Source of the DNA: Nitrogeniibacter mangrovi
GTDB lineage: Bacteria > Pseudomonadota > Gammaproteobacteria > Burkholderiales > Rhodocyclaceae
Length of the DNA: 64,000 nt
Assembly: GCF_010983895.1 (NCBI RefSeq)
Contig: NZ_CP048836.1
Coordinates: 1,426,001-1,490,000, forward strand
Reading direction: 5' to 3'
Below the pieces are notes generated by a model, which had not been told where the DNA came from, did not search any database, and was given only the letters and a program-made list of their open reading frames with translations. Position 1 is the stretch's first letter. Each line of letters opens with the position of its first letter. Shown one piece after another: positions 45,490 to 56,693 of the stretch. Made by a program: the position numbers and the translations under genes.

Positions 45490-46206
45490 TTACTTGGAGC
45501 CGATCACTTCGATTTCGACGCGACGGTCCGGCTGCAGGCACTCGATGAGTTTCTTGCGGCCGAGGCTGTTCTTGCAGTTGTCGGTCGTCACCGGCTGGGT
45601 TTCACCCTTGCCTTCGGTGTAGATGCGGTTGGCTTCGATGCCCTTGCCGACCAGATATTCCTTGACCGCGGCAGCGCGCTTCTCGGACAGTTTCTGGTTG
45701 TAGGCGGCGGAGCCCAGGCGGTCGGTGTGGCCGACGGCCAGGATGACTTCCAGTTTCAGGGCTTCGGCCTGGGCAGCCAGGCGATCCAGCTTGGTCTTGC
45801 CTTCCGGCTTCAGGACGGCCTTGTCGAAGTCGAACAGGGCGTCGGCGGCCAGCTTGACCTTCTCGGCGGAGGGCTTGGGCGCCGGTGCCGGCATCGGCTT
45901 GGCTTCAGGGGCAGCGGCCATCTTGGCGGTGCAGGCGTCTTTCGGCATCAGGTCGCCGTCGCAGCCGCAACCGACCGGGAATTCACCGGCCATGACGTTG
46001 GCGGCAGCGGCCGGGGTCCAGGAACCGGTGCGCCAGCACAGGTCGTAGCCGCTTCGGGTCACCACATTGCGACCGTCGATCACATAGGGAACGTCCCCCT
46101 TGCCGGTCACGACGATGTCGTCCGCTGCGATGGAAGCCATTGCGGTGAAACCGAGTACAGCAGCCGCAGCAGCCATCGTGAGCTGTTTTTTCATTTGTTT
46201 GATCAT
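45490..46206 (-). CDS. OmpA-family outer-membrane/peptidoglycan-binding protein
   Basis: A 238-residue protein with a signal peptide (KKQLTMAAAAAVLGFTAMAS), a short Cys-containing N-terminal part (SGYDLCWRTGSW), a Pro/Ala linker and the C-terminal OmpA peptidoglycan-binding domain (LFDFDKAVLKPEGKTKLDRL, VGHTDRLGSAAYNQKLSEKR, DRRVEIEVIG). There is no beta-barrel, so it resembles the short OmpA-like proteins of Rhodocyclales. AGGA precedes ATG 46206. Confidence 0.9.
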   Translation of the reverse strand: MIKQMKKQLTMAAAAAVLGFTAMASIAADDIVVTGKGDVPYVIDGRNVVTRSGYDLCWRTGSWTPAAAANVMAGEFPVGCGCDGDLMPKDACTAKMAAAPEAKPMPAPAPKPSAEKVKLAADALFDFDKAVLKPEGKTKLDRLAAQAEALKLEVILAVGHTDRLGSAAYNQKLSEKRAAAVKEYLVGKGIEANRIYTEGKGETQPVTTDNCKNSLGRKKLIECLQPDRRVEIEVIGSK

Positions 46207-46275
46207 AGGTTCCTCGTCATTTGGCAAGGTTTTCAGAAGTTACTGACCGTCAATACCCACACGGTAATAGTCAAT

Positions 46276-47592
46276 TTAATTACCGAGCTTATTCTGCCAT
46301 ACGCGTGCAATGGCGAGCAATTCGCTGTTGGGTTTTTGCAACAACTGTTTATGTTTTAGCACAGCTTCGCCGCCAACCCAGACGTCGGTCACGTGCTCGC
46401 GCCCGGCGCAGTACACCAGATGCGAGACGGGATTGAAACAGGGTTGTGTTTCGATTGTTGAAAGATCCACGGCGCACAGGTCGGCGTATTTGCCTGGTGA
46501 GATCGATCCGATCGAATCGGCCATGCCGAGGGCGGTCGCGCCGTCCATGGTCGCCATGCGCAGGACGCGGGCGGCGGGCAGGGCGCTGGCATCGCCCGAG
46601 CTGACCTTGGCGAGCAGCGCGGCCTCGCGCATTTCGGTGAACAGGTCCAGGCGATTGTTGCTGGCGGCACCGTCGGTGCCCAGGCCCACGCGCACGCCGC
46701 GAGCGGTCAGCGCGGTGATGGGGGCGATGCCGCTGGCCAGCTTCATGTTCGAGGAGGGGCAGTGGGCCACGCTCGCGCCGTAGTGCGCGAGCATGGCGAT
46801 TTCCTCGTCGGCCAGATGGACGGCGTGGACGCCGATCAGGTTGGCGCCGACGATGCCCAGCTTCTCCAGCCGTGCCAGCGGCCGCATGCCGTGCTGGTGG
46901 ACGCCTTCGCTGACTTCGTGCGCGGTCTCGTGTACATGCAGATGGATGGGCAGGTCCAGCTCGTTGGCGAGGTTCACGATCCGCGAGAACGTGTCGTCGG
47001 TCACGGTGTACGGAGCGTGTGGCGCCAGGGCGAAGCCGATGCGGGGGTGCCCGCGCCATTGGTCACGGGCGGCCAGCCCCTTGCGCAGGTACTCGTCGGC
47101 GCTGCTGGCGTAGGGGGTGGGGAACTCGATGGTGGTGACGCCGACGACGGCGCGCATGCCGATCTGGTCGAAGGCGGCCGCGGCGGCGTCGGGGTAGAAA
47201 TACATGTCGTTGCAGGTGGTGATGCCGCCGCGCAGCATCTCGGCGGCCGCCAGCAAGGTGCCGTCGCGCACGAACGGGGCGCTGACATGTTTGCCCTCGG
47301 CCGGCCAGATGGCCTGTTCGAGCCACTGCATGAGGGGCAGGTCGTCTGCCAGCCCGCGCATCAGGCTCATGGCCGCGTGGGTGTGCAGGTTCACCAGCCC
47401 CGGAATCAGGGCGTGCTGCTCGAGGGTGTGTTCCTTGGCGCCGGCAAAGCGCAGGCGCGCTTCGTCCCGCGGCAGTACGGCGACGATACGCCCGTTCTGG
47501 ACGGCGACACTGTGATGTTCCAGGACCGGGTCGCCGGGTTCGACCGGAATGACCCAGCGGGCGCTGATGAGCAGCTCGGCGGTTTCGCTCAT
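46276..47592 (-). CDS. 5-methylthioadenosine/S-adenosylhomocysteine deaminase (TRZ/ATZ family)
   Basis: A 438-residue amidohydrolase. Metal ligands lie in NLHTHAAMSL, HLHVHETAHE and GLGTDGAASNN. The length and motifs fit the MTA/SAH deaminase group, which removes the amino group from adenosine derivatives; other amidohydrolase substrates are possible. In many relatives it is near ubiG, as here. Confidence 0.85.
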   Translation of the reverse strand: MSETAELLISARWVIPVEPGDPVLEHHSVAVQNGRIVAVLPRDEARLRFAGAKEHTLEQHALIPGLVNLHTHAAMSLMRGLADDLPLMQWLEQAIWPAEGKHVSAPFVRDGTLLAAAEMLRGGITTCNDMYFYPDAAAAAFDQIGMRAVVGVTTIEFPTPYASSADEYLRKGLAARDQWRGHPRIGFALAPHAPYTVTDDTFSRIVNLANELDLPIHLHVHETAHEVSEGVHQHGMRPLARLEKLGIVGANLIGVHAVHLADEEIAMLAHYGASVAHCPSSNMKLASGIAPITALTARGVRVGLGTDGAASNNRLDLFTEMREAALLAKVSSGDASALPAARVLRMATMDGATALGMADSIGSISPGKYADLCAVDLSTIETQPCFNPVSHLVYCAGREHVTDVWVGGEAVLKHKQLLQKPNSELLAIARVWQNKLGN

Positions 47593-47783
47593 GACGTCTC
47601 TCGAGGCGGGAGGCCGTCATTCAATCCCGGGGCGCGGAAAAGATCAAGGGAGCGGGGGTGTGACCGGGCTGGCGGCGGCGCCTGGTGACGGCGGCGGTCG
47701 CTGCAGCGCCATCGGTCTGGTGCGGGCGACGTGATAATATTTCACTCTTTTGAATCCCGCCCGTGCGGGCGTTTCGGGACACC

Positions 47784-50426
47784 ATGGATCAATTCGCCAA
47801 AGAGACGCTTCCCATCAGCCTCGAGGAGGAGATGCGCCACGCCTATCTCGATTACGCGATGAGCGTGATCGTGGGCCGTGCACTGCCCGATGTCCGGGAC
47901 GGTCTCAAGCCGGTTCACCGCCGTGTGCTCTTCGCCATGGACGAGGCCAACATCGCCTGGAACCGGCCGTATGTGAAGTGCGCGCGCGTGGTCGGTGACG
48001 TGATGGGTAAGTATCACCCGCACGGCGATTCGGCCATCTACGACACCCTGGTACGCATGGCGCAGGATTTTTCCCTGCGCTACATGCTCGTGGACGGGCA
48101 GGGCAACTTCGGTTCCATCGATGGCGACAACGCCGCCGCAATGCGTTATACCGAGTGCCGCCAGGCGCGCATCGCCAGCGAGCTGCTCTCCGACATCGAC
48201 AAGGAAACCGTCGATTTCGTGCCCAACTACGACGGCAAGGAGAAGGAGCCGTCGGTGTTGCCGGCGCGCATTCCGAACCTGCTCATCAACGGTTCGTCGG
48301 GGATCGCGGTCGGCATGGCCACCAACATTCCGCCGCACAATCTGTCGGAGGTGATCGAGGCGTGCCTGCTGCTGCTCGGCGAGCCGGCCACGGACATCGA
48401 GGACCTGATCCGCATCGTCAAGGCGCCCGACTTCCCGACCGCGGGCCTGATCTACGGCCTGTCGGGGGTGCACGACGGCTACCGCACCGGTCGCGGCCGG
48501 GTGATCATGCGGGCGCGCACCCATTTTGAGGACCTGGAGAAGGGCAACCGGCAGGCCATCATCGTCGACGAGCTGCCCTACCAGGTGAACAAGCGGGCCC
48601 TGCTCGAGCGCATCGCCGAACTGGTCAACGAGAAGAAGATCGAGGGCATTTCCGAGATCCGCGACGAGTCGGACAAGTCCGGCATGCGCGTGGTCATCGA
48701 GCTCAAGCGCGGTGAAGTGCCCGAAGTGGTGCTCAACAAGCTGTTCAAGCAGACCCAGCTGCAGGACACCTTCGGCATGAACATGGTGGCGCTGGTGGAC
48801 GGTCGCCCCAAGCTGCTCAACCTGCGCGAGATGCTCGACTGCTTCCTGCAGCATCGTCGCGAGGTGGTCACCCGGCGCACCATCTACGAACTGCGCAAGG
48901 CGCGCGAGCGCGGCCACGTGCTCGAAGGCCTCGCCGTGGCGCTGTCGAACGTGGACGAGGTGATCGCGCTGATCAAGGCGGCACCGACGCCGGCCGACGC
49001 CAAGCAGGCGCTGATGACGCGGCTGTGGCGCTCGCCCCTGGTCGAGGAAATGCTCGCTCGCTCCGAGGCCGACAGTGCCGGTTACCGGCCGGATGGCCTG
49101 GCGCCGGAGTTCGGCCTGCAGGCCGACGGTTACCGCCTCTCCGAGGCCCAGGCCCAGGCCATTCTCGATCTGCGCCTGCAGCGCCTGACCGGGCTGGAGC
49201 AGGACAAGATCGTCACCGAGTACAAGGAGGTCATGGAAGTGATCACCGACCTGCTCGACATCCTTGCCAAGCCGGCGCGGGTGACCGCCATCATCGGCGA
49301 GGAGCTGGAGGCCATCAAGACGCAGTACGGCGACGAGCGCCGCTCCGAGATCGTGCTCGACACCGCCGACATCAACATCGAGGACCTGATCGCGCCCGAA
49401 GACATGGTGGTGACCCTGTCGCACACCGGCTACTTCAAGCGCCAGCCGTTGACCGACTACCGCTCCCAGCGCCGCGGCGGGCGCGGCAAGCAGGCGACGC
49501 AGATGAAGGAAGACGACTTCATCGACCGCCTGTTCGTGGCCAACACCCACGACACCATCATGTGCTTCTCCAACCGTGGCCGGGCCTACTGGCTCAAGGT
49601 TTACGAGGTGCCGGAGGGGACGCGCAACTCGCGCGGCAAACCGATCATCAACCTGTTCCCGCTGCAGGAAGGGGAGAAGATCACCGCGGTGCTGCCGGTC
49701 AAGGAGTTCGACGAGGACCATTTCGTGTTCATGGCGACCTCGCGCGGCACCGTGAAAAAGACGCCGCTGTCCGATTTCTCCAACCCGCGCAAGGCCGGCA
49801 TCATCGCCGTGGGGCTGGACGAGGACGATTACCTCATCGGTGTGCAGATCACCAACGGCAGCTACGACGTGATGCTGTTCTCCGATGCCGGCAAGGCGGT
49901 GCGCTTCGCCGAGACCGACGTGCGCCCGATGGGCCGTACGGCGCGCGGCGTGCGCGGCATGATGCTCGAGCCCGGCCAGCAGGTGATCAGCATGCTGGTG
50001 GTCGCGGACGAGACCTGGGCGGTGCTGACCGCCACCGAGCACGGCTACGGCAAGCGGACCCCGGTGGGCGAATATACCCGCCACGGTCGCGGCACCAAGG
50101 GGATGATCGCGATCCAGTCCTCCGAGCGCAACGGCAAGCTGGTTGGCGCGGTGCTGGTGCAGCCGCAGCACGAGATCATGCTCATTTCCACCGGCGGGGT
50201 GCTGATCCGGACCAAGGTCGAGCACATTCGCGAGATGGGCCGCTCGACGCAGGGCGTGACCCTGATTTCCCTCGACAAGGGGACCTTCCTCGCGGGCATC
50301 GAGCCGGTGGCCGAGTCCGACGACGACGAACTCGACGAGCTCGTCGATGAAATCGAGGGGGCCGCGGAGGATGCTGCGACACCGCCGGCCTCCGACGCGG
50401 ATGGCGATGTGGGCGAGGATGCGTAA
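47784..50426 (+). CDS. gyrA: DNA gyrase subunit A
   Basis: An 880-residue gyrase subunit. With ATG 47784 ([17 protein letters not shown]) the catalytic Tyr is residue 122 and the quinolone-region residues are Ser83 and Asp87, the sensitive form. The C-terminal DNA-wrapping domain has the GyrA box QRRGGRG and an acidic tail ([14 protein letters not shown]). It starts the gyrA-serC-pheA run; serC begins at the base after its stop. Confidence 0.97.
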   Translation: MDQFAKETLPISLEEEMRHAYLDYAMSVIVGRALPDVRDGLKPVHRRVLFAMDEANIAWNRPYVKCARVVGDVMGKYHPHGDSAIYDTLVRMAQDFSLRYMLVDGQGNFGSIDGDNAAAMRYTECRQARIASELLSDIDKETVDFVPNYDGKEKEPSVLPARIPNLLINGSSGIAVGMATNIPPHNLSEVIEACLLLLGEPATDIEDLIRIVKAPDFPTAGLIYGLSGVHDGYRTGRGRVIMRARTHFEDLEKGNRQAIIVDELPYQVNKRALLERIAELVNEKKIEGISEIRDESDKSGMRVVIELKRGEVPEVVLNKLFKQTQLQDTFGMNMVALVDGRPKLLNLREMLDCFLQHRREVVTRRTIYELRKARERGHVLEGLAVALSNVDEVIALIKAAPTPADAKQALMTRLWRSPLVEEMLARSEADSAGYRPDGLAPEFGLQADGYRLSEAQAQAILDLRLQRLTGLEQDKIVTEYKEVMEVITDLLDILAKPARVTAIIGEELEAIKTQYGDERRSEIVLDTADINIEDLIAPEDMVVTLSHTGYFKRQPLTDYRSQRRGGRGKQATQMKEDDFIDRLFVANTHDTIMCFSNRGRAYWLKVYEVPEGTRNSRGKPIINLFPLQEGEKITAVLPVKEFDEDHFVFMATSRGTVKKTPLSDFSNPRKAGIIAVGLDEDDYLIGVQITNGSYDVMLFSDAGKAVRFAETDVRPMGRTARGVRGMMLEPGQQVISMLVVADETWAVLTATEHGYGKRTPVGEYTRHGRGTKGMIAIQSSERNGKLVGAVLVQPQHEIMLISTGGVLIRTKVEHIREMGRSTQGVTLISLDKGTFLAGIEPVAESDDDELDELVDEIEGAAEDAATPPASDADGDVGEDA

Positions 50427-51524
50427 ATGAGCCGGGTGTTCAATTTTTCGGCCGGCCCGGCCGCGCTGCCCGAGTCGGTGCTGCGCCGCGCCGCCGAGGA
50501 GATGCTCGACTGGCACGGCACCGGCGTGAGCGTGATGGAAATGAGCCATCGCAGCGCTGCCTTCCAGTCCATCTACCAGCAGGCGGAAGCCGATTTCCGC
50601 GAGCTGCTCGGCGTGCCGGCCAACTACCGCATCCTGTTCATGCAGGGCGGCGCCATCGCCGAGAACGCGATCGTGCCCATGAACCTGCTCGGCGACAAGC
50701 GGGGGGCCGACTACGTGGTGACCGGATCCTGGTCCACCAAGTCGCAGCAGGAGGCGCGCAAGTTCGCCGAGGTGAATATCGCCGCCACGGCCGAGGCGAG
50801 CGGCTTCACGACCATCCCGGCCATGGAGCGCTGGCGCCTGTCGGACGATCCGGCCTACCTGTTCATCTGTTCCAACGAAACCATCGGCGGCGTCGAATTC
50901 GCCTTCGACCCGGATCTGGGCGACATCGGCCGGCCCGACCTGCCGCTGGTGGCGGACATGTCGTCCAACATCCTCTCGCGCCCTATGGACGTCTCCCGCT
51001 ATGGGCTGATCTTCGGCGGCGCGCAGAAGAACATCGGTCCGGCCGGGCTGACCTTCGTCATCGTGCGCGAGGATCTGCTCGGCAAGGCCCACAAGGACTG
51101 CCCCTCGGCCTTCGACTACGCGCTCGTGGCCGAGGCCGAGTCCATGTACAACACGCCGCCCACCTACGCCATCTACATCGCCGGGCTGGTGTTCCAGTGG
51201 CTGCGTGCGCAGGGCGGGGTCGAGGCCATGGGCCAGCGCAACGCCGCCAAGTCCGCCTTGCTATACAACTACGTCGACACCAGCGATTTCTACGAGAACC
51301 GCATCGACCGGGCCTGCCGCTCGCGCATGAACGTGCCCTTCCTGCTCAAGGACGATCGTCTCAACGCGGCCTTCCTGGAAGAGAGCGCCGCCGCCGGGCT
51401 GGTGCAGCTCAAGGGGCACAAGTCGGTCGGCGGCATGCGGGCCTCCATCTACAATGCCATGCCGATCGAGGGTGTCGAGGCCCTGATCGGGTTCATGCAG
51501 GATTTTGCCAAGCGTAAGGGCTGA
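50427..51524 (+). CDS. serC: Phosphoserine aminotransferase
   Basis: A 365-residue PLP enzyme for serine and pyridoxal phosphate synthesis: [10 protein letters not shown] start, [14 protein letters not shown], and the Schiff-base Lys in [12 protein letters not shown]. It starts directly after gyrA and ends 12 bp before pheA. Confidence 0.97.
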   Translation: MSRVFNFSAGPAALPESVLRRAAEEMLDWHGTGVSVMEMSHRSAAFQSIYQQAEADFRELLGVPANYRILFMQGGAIAENAIVPMNLLGDKRGADYVVTGSWSTKSQQEARKFAEVNIAATAEASGFTTIPAMERWRLSDDPAYLFICSNETIGGVEFAFDPDLGDIGRPDLPLVADMSSNILSRPMDVSRYGLIFGGAQKNIGPAGLTFVIVREDLLGKAHKDCPSAFDYALVAEAESMYNTPPTYAIYIAGLVFQWLRAQGGVEAMGQRNAAKSALLYNYVDTSDFYENRIDRACRSRMNVPFLLKDDRLNAAFLEESAAAGLVQLKGHKSVGGMRASIYNAMPIEGVEALIGFMQDFAKRKG

Positions 51525-51536
51525 CAGAGGCGACCG

Positions 51537-52607
51537 ATGAGCGAAGAAAAGGAATTGCTCCAGCTGCGCAACGAGATCGATGCGATCGACGATGAGTTGC
51601 TCGCCAAGTTCTCGCGCCGCGCCAAACTGGCCCAGCGTGTGGGCGAAATCAAGCATGGCAACCTGTATCGGCCGGAACGCGAGGCCCAGGTGCTGCGGCG
51701 CCTCGCCGAGGCCAATCCCGGCCCCCTGCCGGCCCAGGCGGTGCAGAAGATCTTCCGTGAGCTGATGTCCGCCTGCCTGGCGCTCGAGCAGCCGCTCAAG
51801 GTGGCCTATCTCGGCCCCGCCGGCACCTTCTCCGAAAGCGCGTCGCGCAAGCACTTCGGCAGCGCGCCGACCTTCATGCCCATGCTTGCGATCGATGACG
51901 TGTTCCGCTCGGTCGAAGCCGGCACGGTCGATTACGGCGTGGTGCCGGTGGAGAATTCCACCGAAGGCGCGGTCGGACGCACCCTCGATCTGTTGCTGGC
52001 CAACCCGCTGAGAATCTGCGGCGAGGTCAAGTTGCGCATCCACCAGCACCTGCTCTCCAAGGCCGACGGCCTCGGTGCGGCGCGGCGGGTGTATTCCCAT
52101 GCGCAGAGCCTGGCCCAGTGCCAGGAGTGGCTGAACCGCAACCTGCCTGCGCTGCCGCGCGTGCCGGTGGCCAGCAATGCCGAAGCGGCGCGCCTGGCGG
52201 CCGAAGATCCGGAATCGGTGGCGATTGCCGGCGAGGCGGCAGCGGAGTTGTACGGGCTCAATATCCTGTCCGCCAACATCGAGGACGACCCGAACAACAC
52301 CACCCGATTCCTGGTGATCTGCCAGCATGACGCAGGCCCTTCGGGCAAGGACAAGACCTCGATCGTGTGCTCCACGCCCAACCGCGCCGGGGCCATGCAC
52401 AAGCTGCTCCAGCCGCTGGCCGACTTCGGCGTCAGCATGACCAAGCTGCAGTCGCGCCCGGCCCGTTCGGGGTTGTGGGAATACGTCTACTACATTGACT
52501 TTGAAGGTCACCAGAAGGACGAGAAGGTGGCAGCGGCGCTCAAGGCGCTGGACGACAACGCCAGCTTCGTGAAGGTGCTCGGCTCCTATCCGGTGGCCGC
52601 GCTCTGA
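51537..52607 (+). CDS. pheA: Chorismate mutase-prephenate dehydratase (P-protein)
   Basis: A 356-residue bifunctional enzyme for phenylalanine synthesis. Chorismate mutase is about 1-90 (LRNEIDAIDDELLAKFSRRA), prephenate dehydratase about 90-270 (GPAGTFSESASRKHFG, NTTRFLVI) and a C-terminal ACT domain (SIVCSTPNRAGAMHKLLQPL, KLQSRPAR) that would bind phenylalanine for feedback control. Confidence 0.96.
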   Translation: MSEEKELLQLRNEIDAIDDELLAKFSRRAKLAQRVGEIKHGNLYRPEREAQVLRRLAEANPGPLPAQAVQKIFRELMSACLALEQPLKVAYLGPAGTFSESASRKHFGSAPTFMPMLAIDDVFRSVEAGTVDYGVVPVENSTEGAVGRTLDLLLANPLRICGEVKLRIHQHLLSKADGLGAARRVYSHAQSLAQCQEWLNRNLPALPRVPVASNAEAARLAAEDPESVAIAGEAAAELYGLNILSANIEDDPNNTTRFLVICQHDAGPSGKDKTSIVCSTPNRAGAMHKLLQPLADFGVSMTKLQSRPARSGLWEYVYYIDFEGHQKDEKVAAALKALDDNASFVKVLGSYPVAAL

Positions 52608-52653
52608 GCGCCACTGGCGCGCAGCCGTATTGAACAACCGCAGGGAGGCATTC

Positions 52654-53766
52654 GTGGGTATTGCAGATCAGGTCTCGGCCTCGATACGGGCGATTTCGCC
52701 TTATCAGCCGGGCAAGCCGATGGCCGAACTGGCCCGGGAGATGGGCCTGCAGATGGGCGCCATCGTCAAGCTCGCGTCCAACGAGAATCCGCTCGGCATG
52801 AGCCCCATGGCGCGTGAGGCCATCGCGCGCGAGCTGGCGGATCTGCCGCGCTACCCGGATGGCAACGGCTTTGAACTGAAAGCGGCCCTGAGTGCCCGGT
52901 TCCAGGTGACGCCCGAGCGGATCGTGCTGGGCAACGGTTCGAACGACGTCCTCGACCTGATCGCACGCACCTTTCTGAACCCCGGTGACGAAGCGGTGTT
53001 TTCCGAGCACGGCTTCGCCGTCTACCCCATCTCCACCCTGGCGGCCGGCGGCAAGCCGGTGCAGGTGCCGGCGCGCGACTACGGCCACGATCTGGATGCC
53101 ATGGCGGCGGCAATCACGGCGCGCACCCGCGTGGTGTTCATCGCCAATCCCAACAACCCCACCGGCACCTTCGTGCCTGGCGCGCAGCTCGAGGCCTTTC
53201 TCGCTCGCGTGCCGGCCAATGTGGTCGTGGTGCTCGACGAGGCCTACACCGAATACCTGCCCGACGAGGATCGCTACGACAGCATCGCCTGGCTGGCCCG
53301 CTTCCCCAACCTGATCATCTCGCGCACGTTTTCCAAGGCCTACGGGCTGGCCGGCCTGCGGGTCGGCTTCGGCCTCGGCAGTGCGGAGCTTATCGACCTG
53401 CTCAACCGGGTCCGGCAGCCGTTCAACGTCAGCTCGCTGGCGCTGGCGGCCGCGGCTGCGGCGCTGAAGGATCAGGCCTTCGTGGCGCGCAGCGCCGATA
53501 TCAACCGGCGCGGCATGGCACAGCTGATCGGCGCCTTTGGCCAGCTCGGGCTCGAATGGATTCCGTCCTGGGGCAATTTCGTCACCGTTCGCGTGGGTGA
53601 CGCGGCCGGGGTCAATCGGCGCCTGCTCGAGCAGGGCGTCATCGTGCGCCCCATCGGCGCCTACGGTCTGCCCGAATGGCTGCGCGTGTCCGTCGGCCTG
53701 CCCGAGGAAAACGCGCGCTTCATCGAAGCGCTGCAGGTGGCGCTCCATCCCGGGGCGGGCCAATGA
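52654..53766 (+). CDS. hisC: Histidinol-phosphate aminotransferase
   Basis: A 370-residue PLP aminotransferase with KLASNENPLG, NPNNPTGTF and the PLP Lys in SRTFSKAYGLAGLRVG. GTG 52654 is chosen because GGAGG stands six bases upstream; a TTG at 52630 precedes that site. In this cluster the enzyme may also serve the aromatic aminotransferase step. It overlaps tyrA by ATGA. Confidence 0.94.
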   Translation: MGIADQVSASIRAISPYQPGKPMAELAREMGLQMGAIVKLASNENPLGMSPMAREAIARELADLPRYPDGNGFELKAALSARFQVTPERIVLGNGSNDVLDLIARTFLNPGDEAVFSEHGFAVYPISTLAAGGKPVQVPARDYGHDLDAMAAAITARTRVVFIANPNNPTGTFVPGAQLEAFLARVPANVVVVLDEAYTEYLPDEDRYDSIAWLARFPNLIISRTFSKAYGLAGLRVGFGLGSAELIDLLNRVRQPFNVSSLALAAAAAALKDQAFVARSADINRRGMAQLIGAFGQLGLEWIPSWGNFVTVRVGDAAGVNRRLLEQGVIVRPIGAYGLPEWLRVSVGLPEENARFIEALQVALHPGAGQ

Positions 53767-54659
53767 CGCAGGTGGAGCGACCTGCCGTCATCGGTCGGCT
53801 GGTGGTGTGTGGTGTCGGCTTGATCGGCGGCTCGTTCGCACTGGCGCTGCGGCGTGCCGGCCTGGTCGGCGAGGTGATCGGCATCGGCCGCAGCGAGGCG
53901 TCGCTGCAGCGGGCCCAGGCACTCGGCGTGATCGACGGCTACACCATGGCGTGGGCCGAGGCGCTCAAGGGCGCGGATTTCGTCCTCCTGGCGATGCCGG
54001 TAGGTCAGGCCGACGCGGTGGCAGCGCGCATGGCGCCTCACCTCGAAGCGCACACCCTGGTCACTGACGCGGGCAGCACCAAGCGCGACATGATCGAGGC
54101 CTTCTATGCCCATCTCGGCGACCACCTCGACCGGGTCGTGCCGGCCCATCCGATCGCCGGTGCCGAGCGCAGCGGGGCGGATGCGGCCTTCGCGGAACTG
54201 TTCGATGATCGCAAGGTGGTGCTCACCCCGCTGGCCGAGAACACCCCCGCGGCGATCGAACGGGTTGCCGCGGTGTGGGCGGCCTGCGGCGCGCAGATCC
54301 GGCGCATGAGCCCGCAGGAGCACGACCGGGTATTTGCCGCGGTCAGTCACCTGCCGCATCTGCTGGCCTTCGGGCTGGTGCACGATCTGGCGGGGCGGGC
54401 AAACTCCGAAGAGTTGTTCAGCTACGCGGCGAGCGGCTTCCGTGACTTCACCCGCATTGCCGGCAGTCATCCGGAAATGTGGCGCGACATCTGTCTGGCG
54501 AACCGGCATGCGCTGCTGGCCGAGCTCGATCAGTATCTCGGTGAGCTCGCCTACCTGCGCGCCTTGCTCATCGGGAACGACGGTCCGGCGCTCGAGGCGC
54601 TCTTCGCCGAGGCGCGCGAGGCGCGCAACCGTTGGGCCGACAAGGCCTTTCCCTCCTGA
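53763..54659 (+). CDS. tyrA: Prephenate dehydrogenase
   Basis: A 298-residue enzyme of tyrosine synthesis: Rossmann motif [23 protein letters not shown], the [10 protein letters not shown] substrate motif and the SHLPHLLAF helix. No ACT domain is present. The ATG overlaps the hisC stop. Confidence 0.95.
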   Translation: MTQVERPAVIGRLVVCGVGLIGGSFALALRRAGLVGEVIGIGRSEASLQRAQALGVIDGYTMAWAEALKGADFVLLAMPVGQADAVAARMAPHLEAHTLVTDAGSTKRDMIEAFYAHLGDHLDRVVPAHPIAGAERSGADAAFAELFDDRKVVLTPLAENTPAAIERVAAVWAACGAQIRRMSPQEHDRVFAAVSHLPHLLAFGLVHDLAGRANSEELFSYAASGFRDFTRIAGSHPEMWRDICLANRHALLAELDQYLGELAYLRALLIGNDGPALEALFAEAREARNRWADKAFPS

Positions 54660-54679
54660 ATTCAACGGAGTTCCGATTC

Positions 54680-56617
54680 ATGGAATTTCTCGATCTCCCG
54701 CCGATGATGTCGGCGGCCGGGCGTGTGCGGTTGCCCGGTTCGAAAAGCATTTCCAACCGGGTGCTGCTGCTTGCGGCCCTGTCGTCCGGCGAGACCGAGG
54801 TGCGCGATCTGCTGCGCTCCGACGACACCGAACGCATGCTCGAGGCCCTGCGTGCCCTGGGCGTGAGCTGGATGCACGACGCGGAGACGGACGTCTATCG
54901 CGTGCGCGGCGTGGCCGGTCCGTTTCCGGTCAAGCAGGCGGATCTGTTCCTCGGCAACGCGGGCACGGCGTTTCGCCCGCTGACCGCGGCCCTGGCGCTG
55001 TCCGGCGGCAGTTATCGACTCTCCGGCGTGCCACGCATGCACGAGCGTCCGATCGGCGATCTGGTCGACGCCCTGCGTCAGCTCGGTGCGGACATCGCCT
55101 ACGAAGGCAATCCGGGCTACCCGCCGCTGCAGATCCAGCCGGCCGGCGCGGGACTGAAGCGGCAGGCGGCCGTGCGCGGCGACGTCTCCAGCCAGTTTCT
55201 CACCGCCCTGCTCATGGCCGCGCCGCTGGCCGGTGGCGAAGTGGTCATCGATGTGATCGGCGAGCTGATCTCCAAGCCCTATATCGAGATCACTCTCGAC
55301 CTGATGCGTCGCTTCGGGGTCGAGGTGGTGCGCGAGGGCTGGTCCCGCTTCGTGGTGCCGGCCGGTGCCGGCTACCGCAGTCCAGGCGTCATTCACGTGG
55401 AAGGGGATGCGTCCTCGGCATCCTATTTTCTCGCCGCCGGTGTGCTCGGCGGCGGGCCGGTACGGGTCGAGGGCGTCGGCCGCGACAGCATCCAGGGGGA
55501 CGTGCGTTTCGCCGAGGCGCTCGAGCAGCTCGGCGCCCGCATTACCTGGGGCGATCACTGGATCGAGGCGGCGGCCCCGGCCGATGGCCGTCTCAAGGCC
55601 TTCGACCTCGATCTGAACCACATCCCCGACGCGGCCATGACCCTGGCGGTCATGGCGCTGTTCTGCGACGGCCCCAGCCGCCTGCGCAACATCGCCAGCT
55701 GGCGGGTCAAGGAAACCGACCGGCTCGCGGCCATGGCCACCGAGTTGCGCAAGGTCGGCGCCGTGGTCGAGGAGCTGCCCGACGCGCTGCAGATCGAGCC
55801 GCCCGCGACGCTCGTGAGCGCCGCCATCGATACCTACGACGACCACCGCATGGCCATGTGTTTCTCCCTGGCGACGCTCGGCGGCCCGGGGATGCGCATC
55901 AACGATCCGGCCTGCGTGAACAAGACCTTCCCGAGTTACTTCGATGTATTCCGTCAGGTGACGCAGCCGGTACCGGTCATCGCCATCGACGGGCCATCGG
56001 CCTCGGGCAAGGGCACCGTGGCAGCCCGTGTGGCCGAGGCGCTCGGCTTCCACTATCTCGACAGCGGCTCGCTCTATCGTCTGGTGGCGCTGGCCGCACT
56101 CAAGGCCGGGCTGGCCGAGTCCGACCCGCGTGTCGTGGATATCGCCCGCCACCTGCCCGCCGCCTTCGAGGCCGGCGTGGTGCGTCTGTCGGGCGAGGAC
56201 GTGACCGATGCCATCCGCAGCGAAGCCTGCTCCGTCATGGCCTCCAAGGTCGCCGCGAGGTCCGAGGTGCGCGATGCGCTGCTCGACCGCCAGCGCGCCT
56301 ATCGCCGTCCCCCCGGGCTGGTGGCCGAGGGGCGCGACATGGGCTCGGTGGTGTTTCCCGATGCGGGCACCAAGGTGTTTCTGACCGCCTCCGTCGAGGC
56401 GCGTGCGGAACGTCGCTATAAGCAGTTGATGGAAAAGGGATTGCCTGCTAATATCGATAGTCTTTCACAGGATCTACGCGAACGGGACGAGCGGGACGCT
56501 TCCCGGCCGGTCGCGCCTTTGAAGAAATTGCCCGACGCGACCGAACTGGAGACGTCCGAGATGACTGTGGATCAGGCTGTCTCGTTCGTTCTGGATCTGG
56601 TCGGCGCCAAGGGCTGA
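54680..56617 (+). CDS. Fused EPSP synthase-cytidylate kinase
   Basis: One 645-residue reading frame joins AroA (about 1-430) and Cmk (about 432-645). AroA shows [51 protein letters not shown] and [11 protein letters not shown]. Cmk shows the P-loop GPSASGKGT at about 437, [21 protein letters not shown] and [13 protein letters not shown]. The link is short ([20 protein letters not shown]) with no stop. The first half makes EPSP for chorismate, the second phosphorylates CMP/dCMP. Such fusions are known in betaproteobacteria. ATG 54680 has GGAG upstream. Confidence 0.95.
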   Translation: MEFLDLPPMMSAAGRVRLPGSKSISNRVLLLAALSSGETEVRDLLRSDDTERMLEALRALGVSWMHDAETDVYRVRGVAGPFPVKQADLFLGNAGTAFRPLTAALALSGGSYRLSGVPRMHERPIGDLVDALRQLGADIAYEGNPGYPPLQIQPAGAGLKRQAAVRGDVSSQFLTALLMAAPLAGGEVVIDVIGELISKPYIEITLDLMRRFGVEVVREGWSRFVVPAGAGYRSPGVIHVEGDASSASYFLAAGVLGGGPVRVEGVGRDSIQGDVRFAEALEQLGARITWGDHWIEAAAPADGRLKAFDLDLNHIPDAAMTLAVMALFCDGPSRLRNIASWRVKETDRLAAMATELRKVGAVVEELPDALQIEPPATLVSAAIDTYDDHRMAMCFSLATLGGPGMRINDPACVNKTFPSYFDVFRQVTQPVPVIAIDGPSASGKGTVAARVAEALGFHYLDSGSLYRLVALAALKAGLAESDPRVVDIARHLPAAFEAGVVRLSGEDVTDAIRSEACSVMASKVAARSEVRDALLDRQRAYRRPPGLVAEGRDMGSVVFPDAGTKVFLTASVEARAERRYKQLMEKGLPANIDSLSQDLRERDERDASRPVAPLKKLPDATELETSEMTVDQAVSFVLDLVGAKG

Positions 56618-56693
56618 CACGTGCTGCCGGCGCTTGGCCGGCTTTTTGATTAATCAACCCGCTGCGGTCAAACGCGGCAACCAGGTTTCCTTT

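Noticed and set aside
47742-51092. Minus-strand frame of more than 1,100 codons opposite gyrA and serC
   Set aside because: It is a by-product of GC-rich codon use; gyrA and serC on the plus strand are unmistakable.
52630-52653. Upstream TTG start for hisC
   Set aside because: The GGAGG ribosome-binding site lies after this codon and fits GTG 52654.
54662-56152. Long minus-strand frame opposite aroA-cmk
   Set aside because: Its composition (rich in His, Arg, Gly) is that of an antisense shadow; the plus-strand protein is certain.
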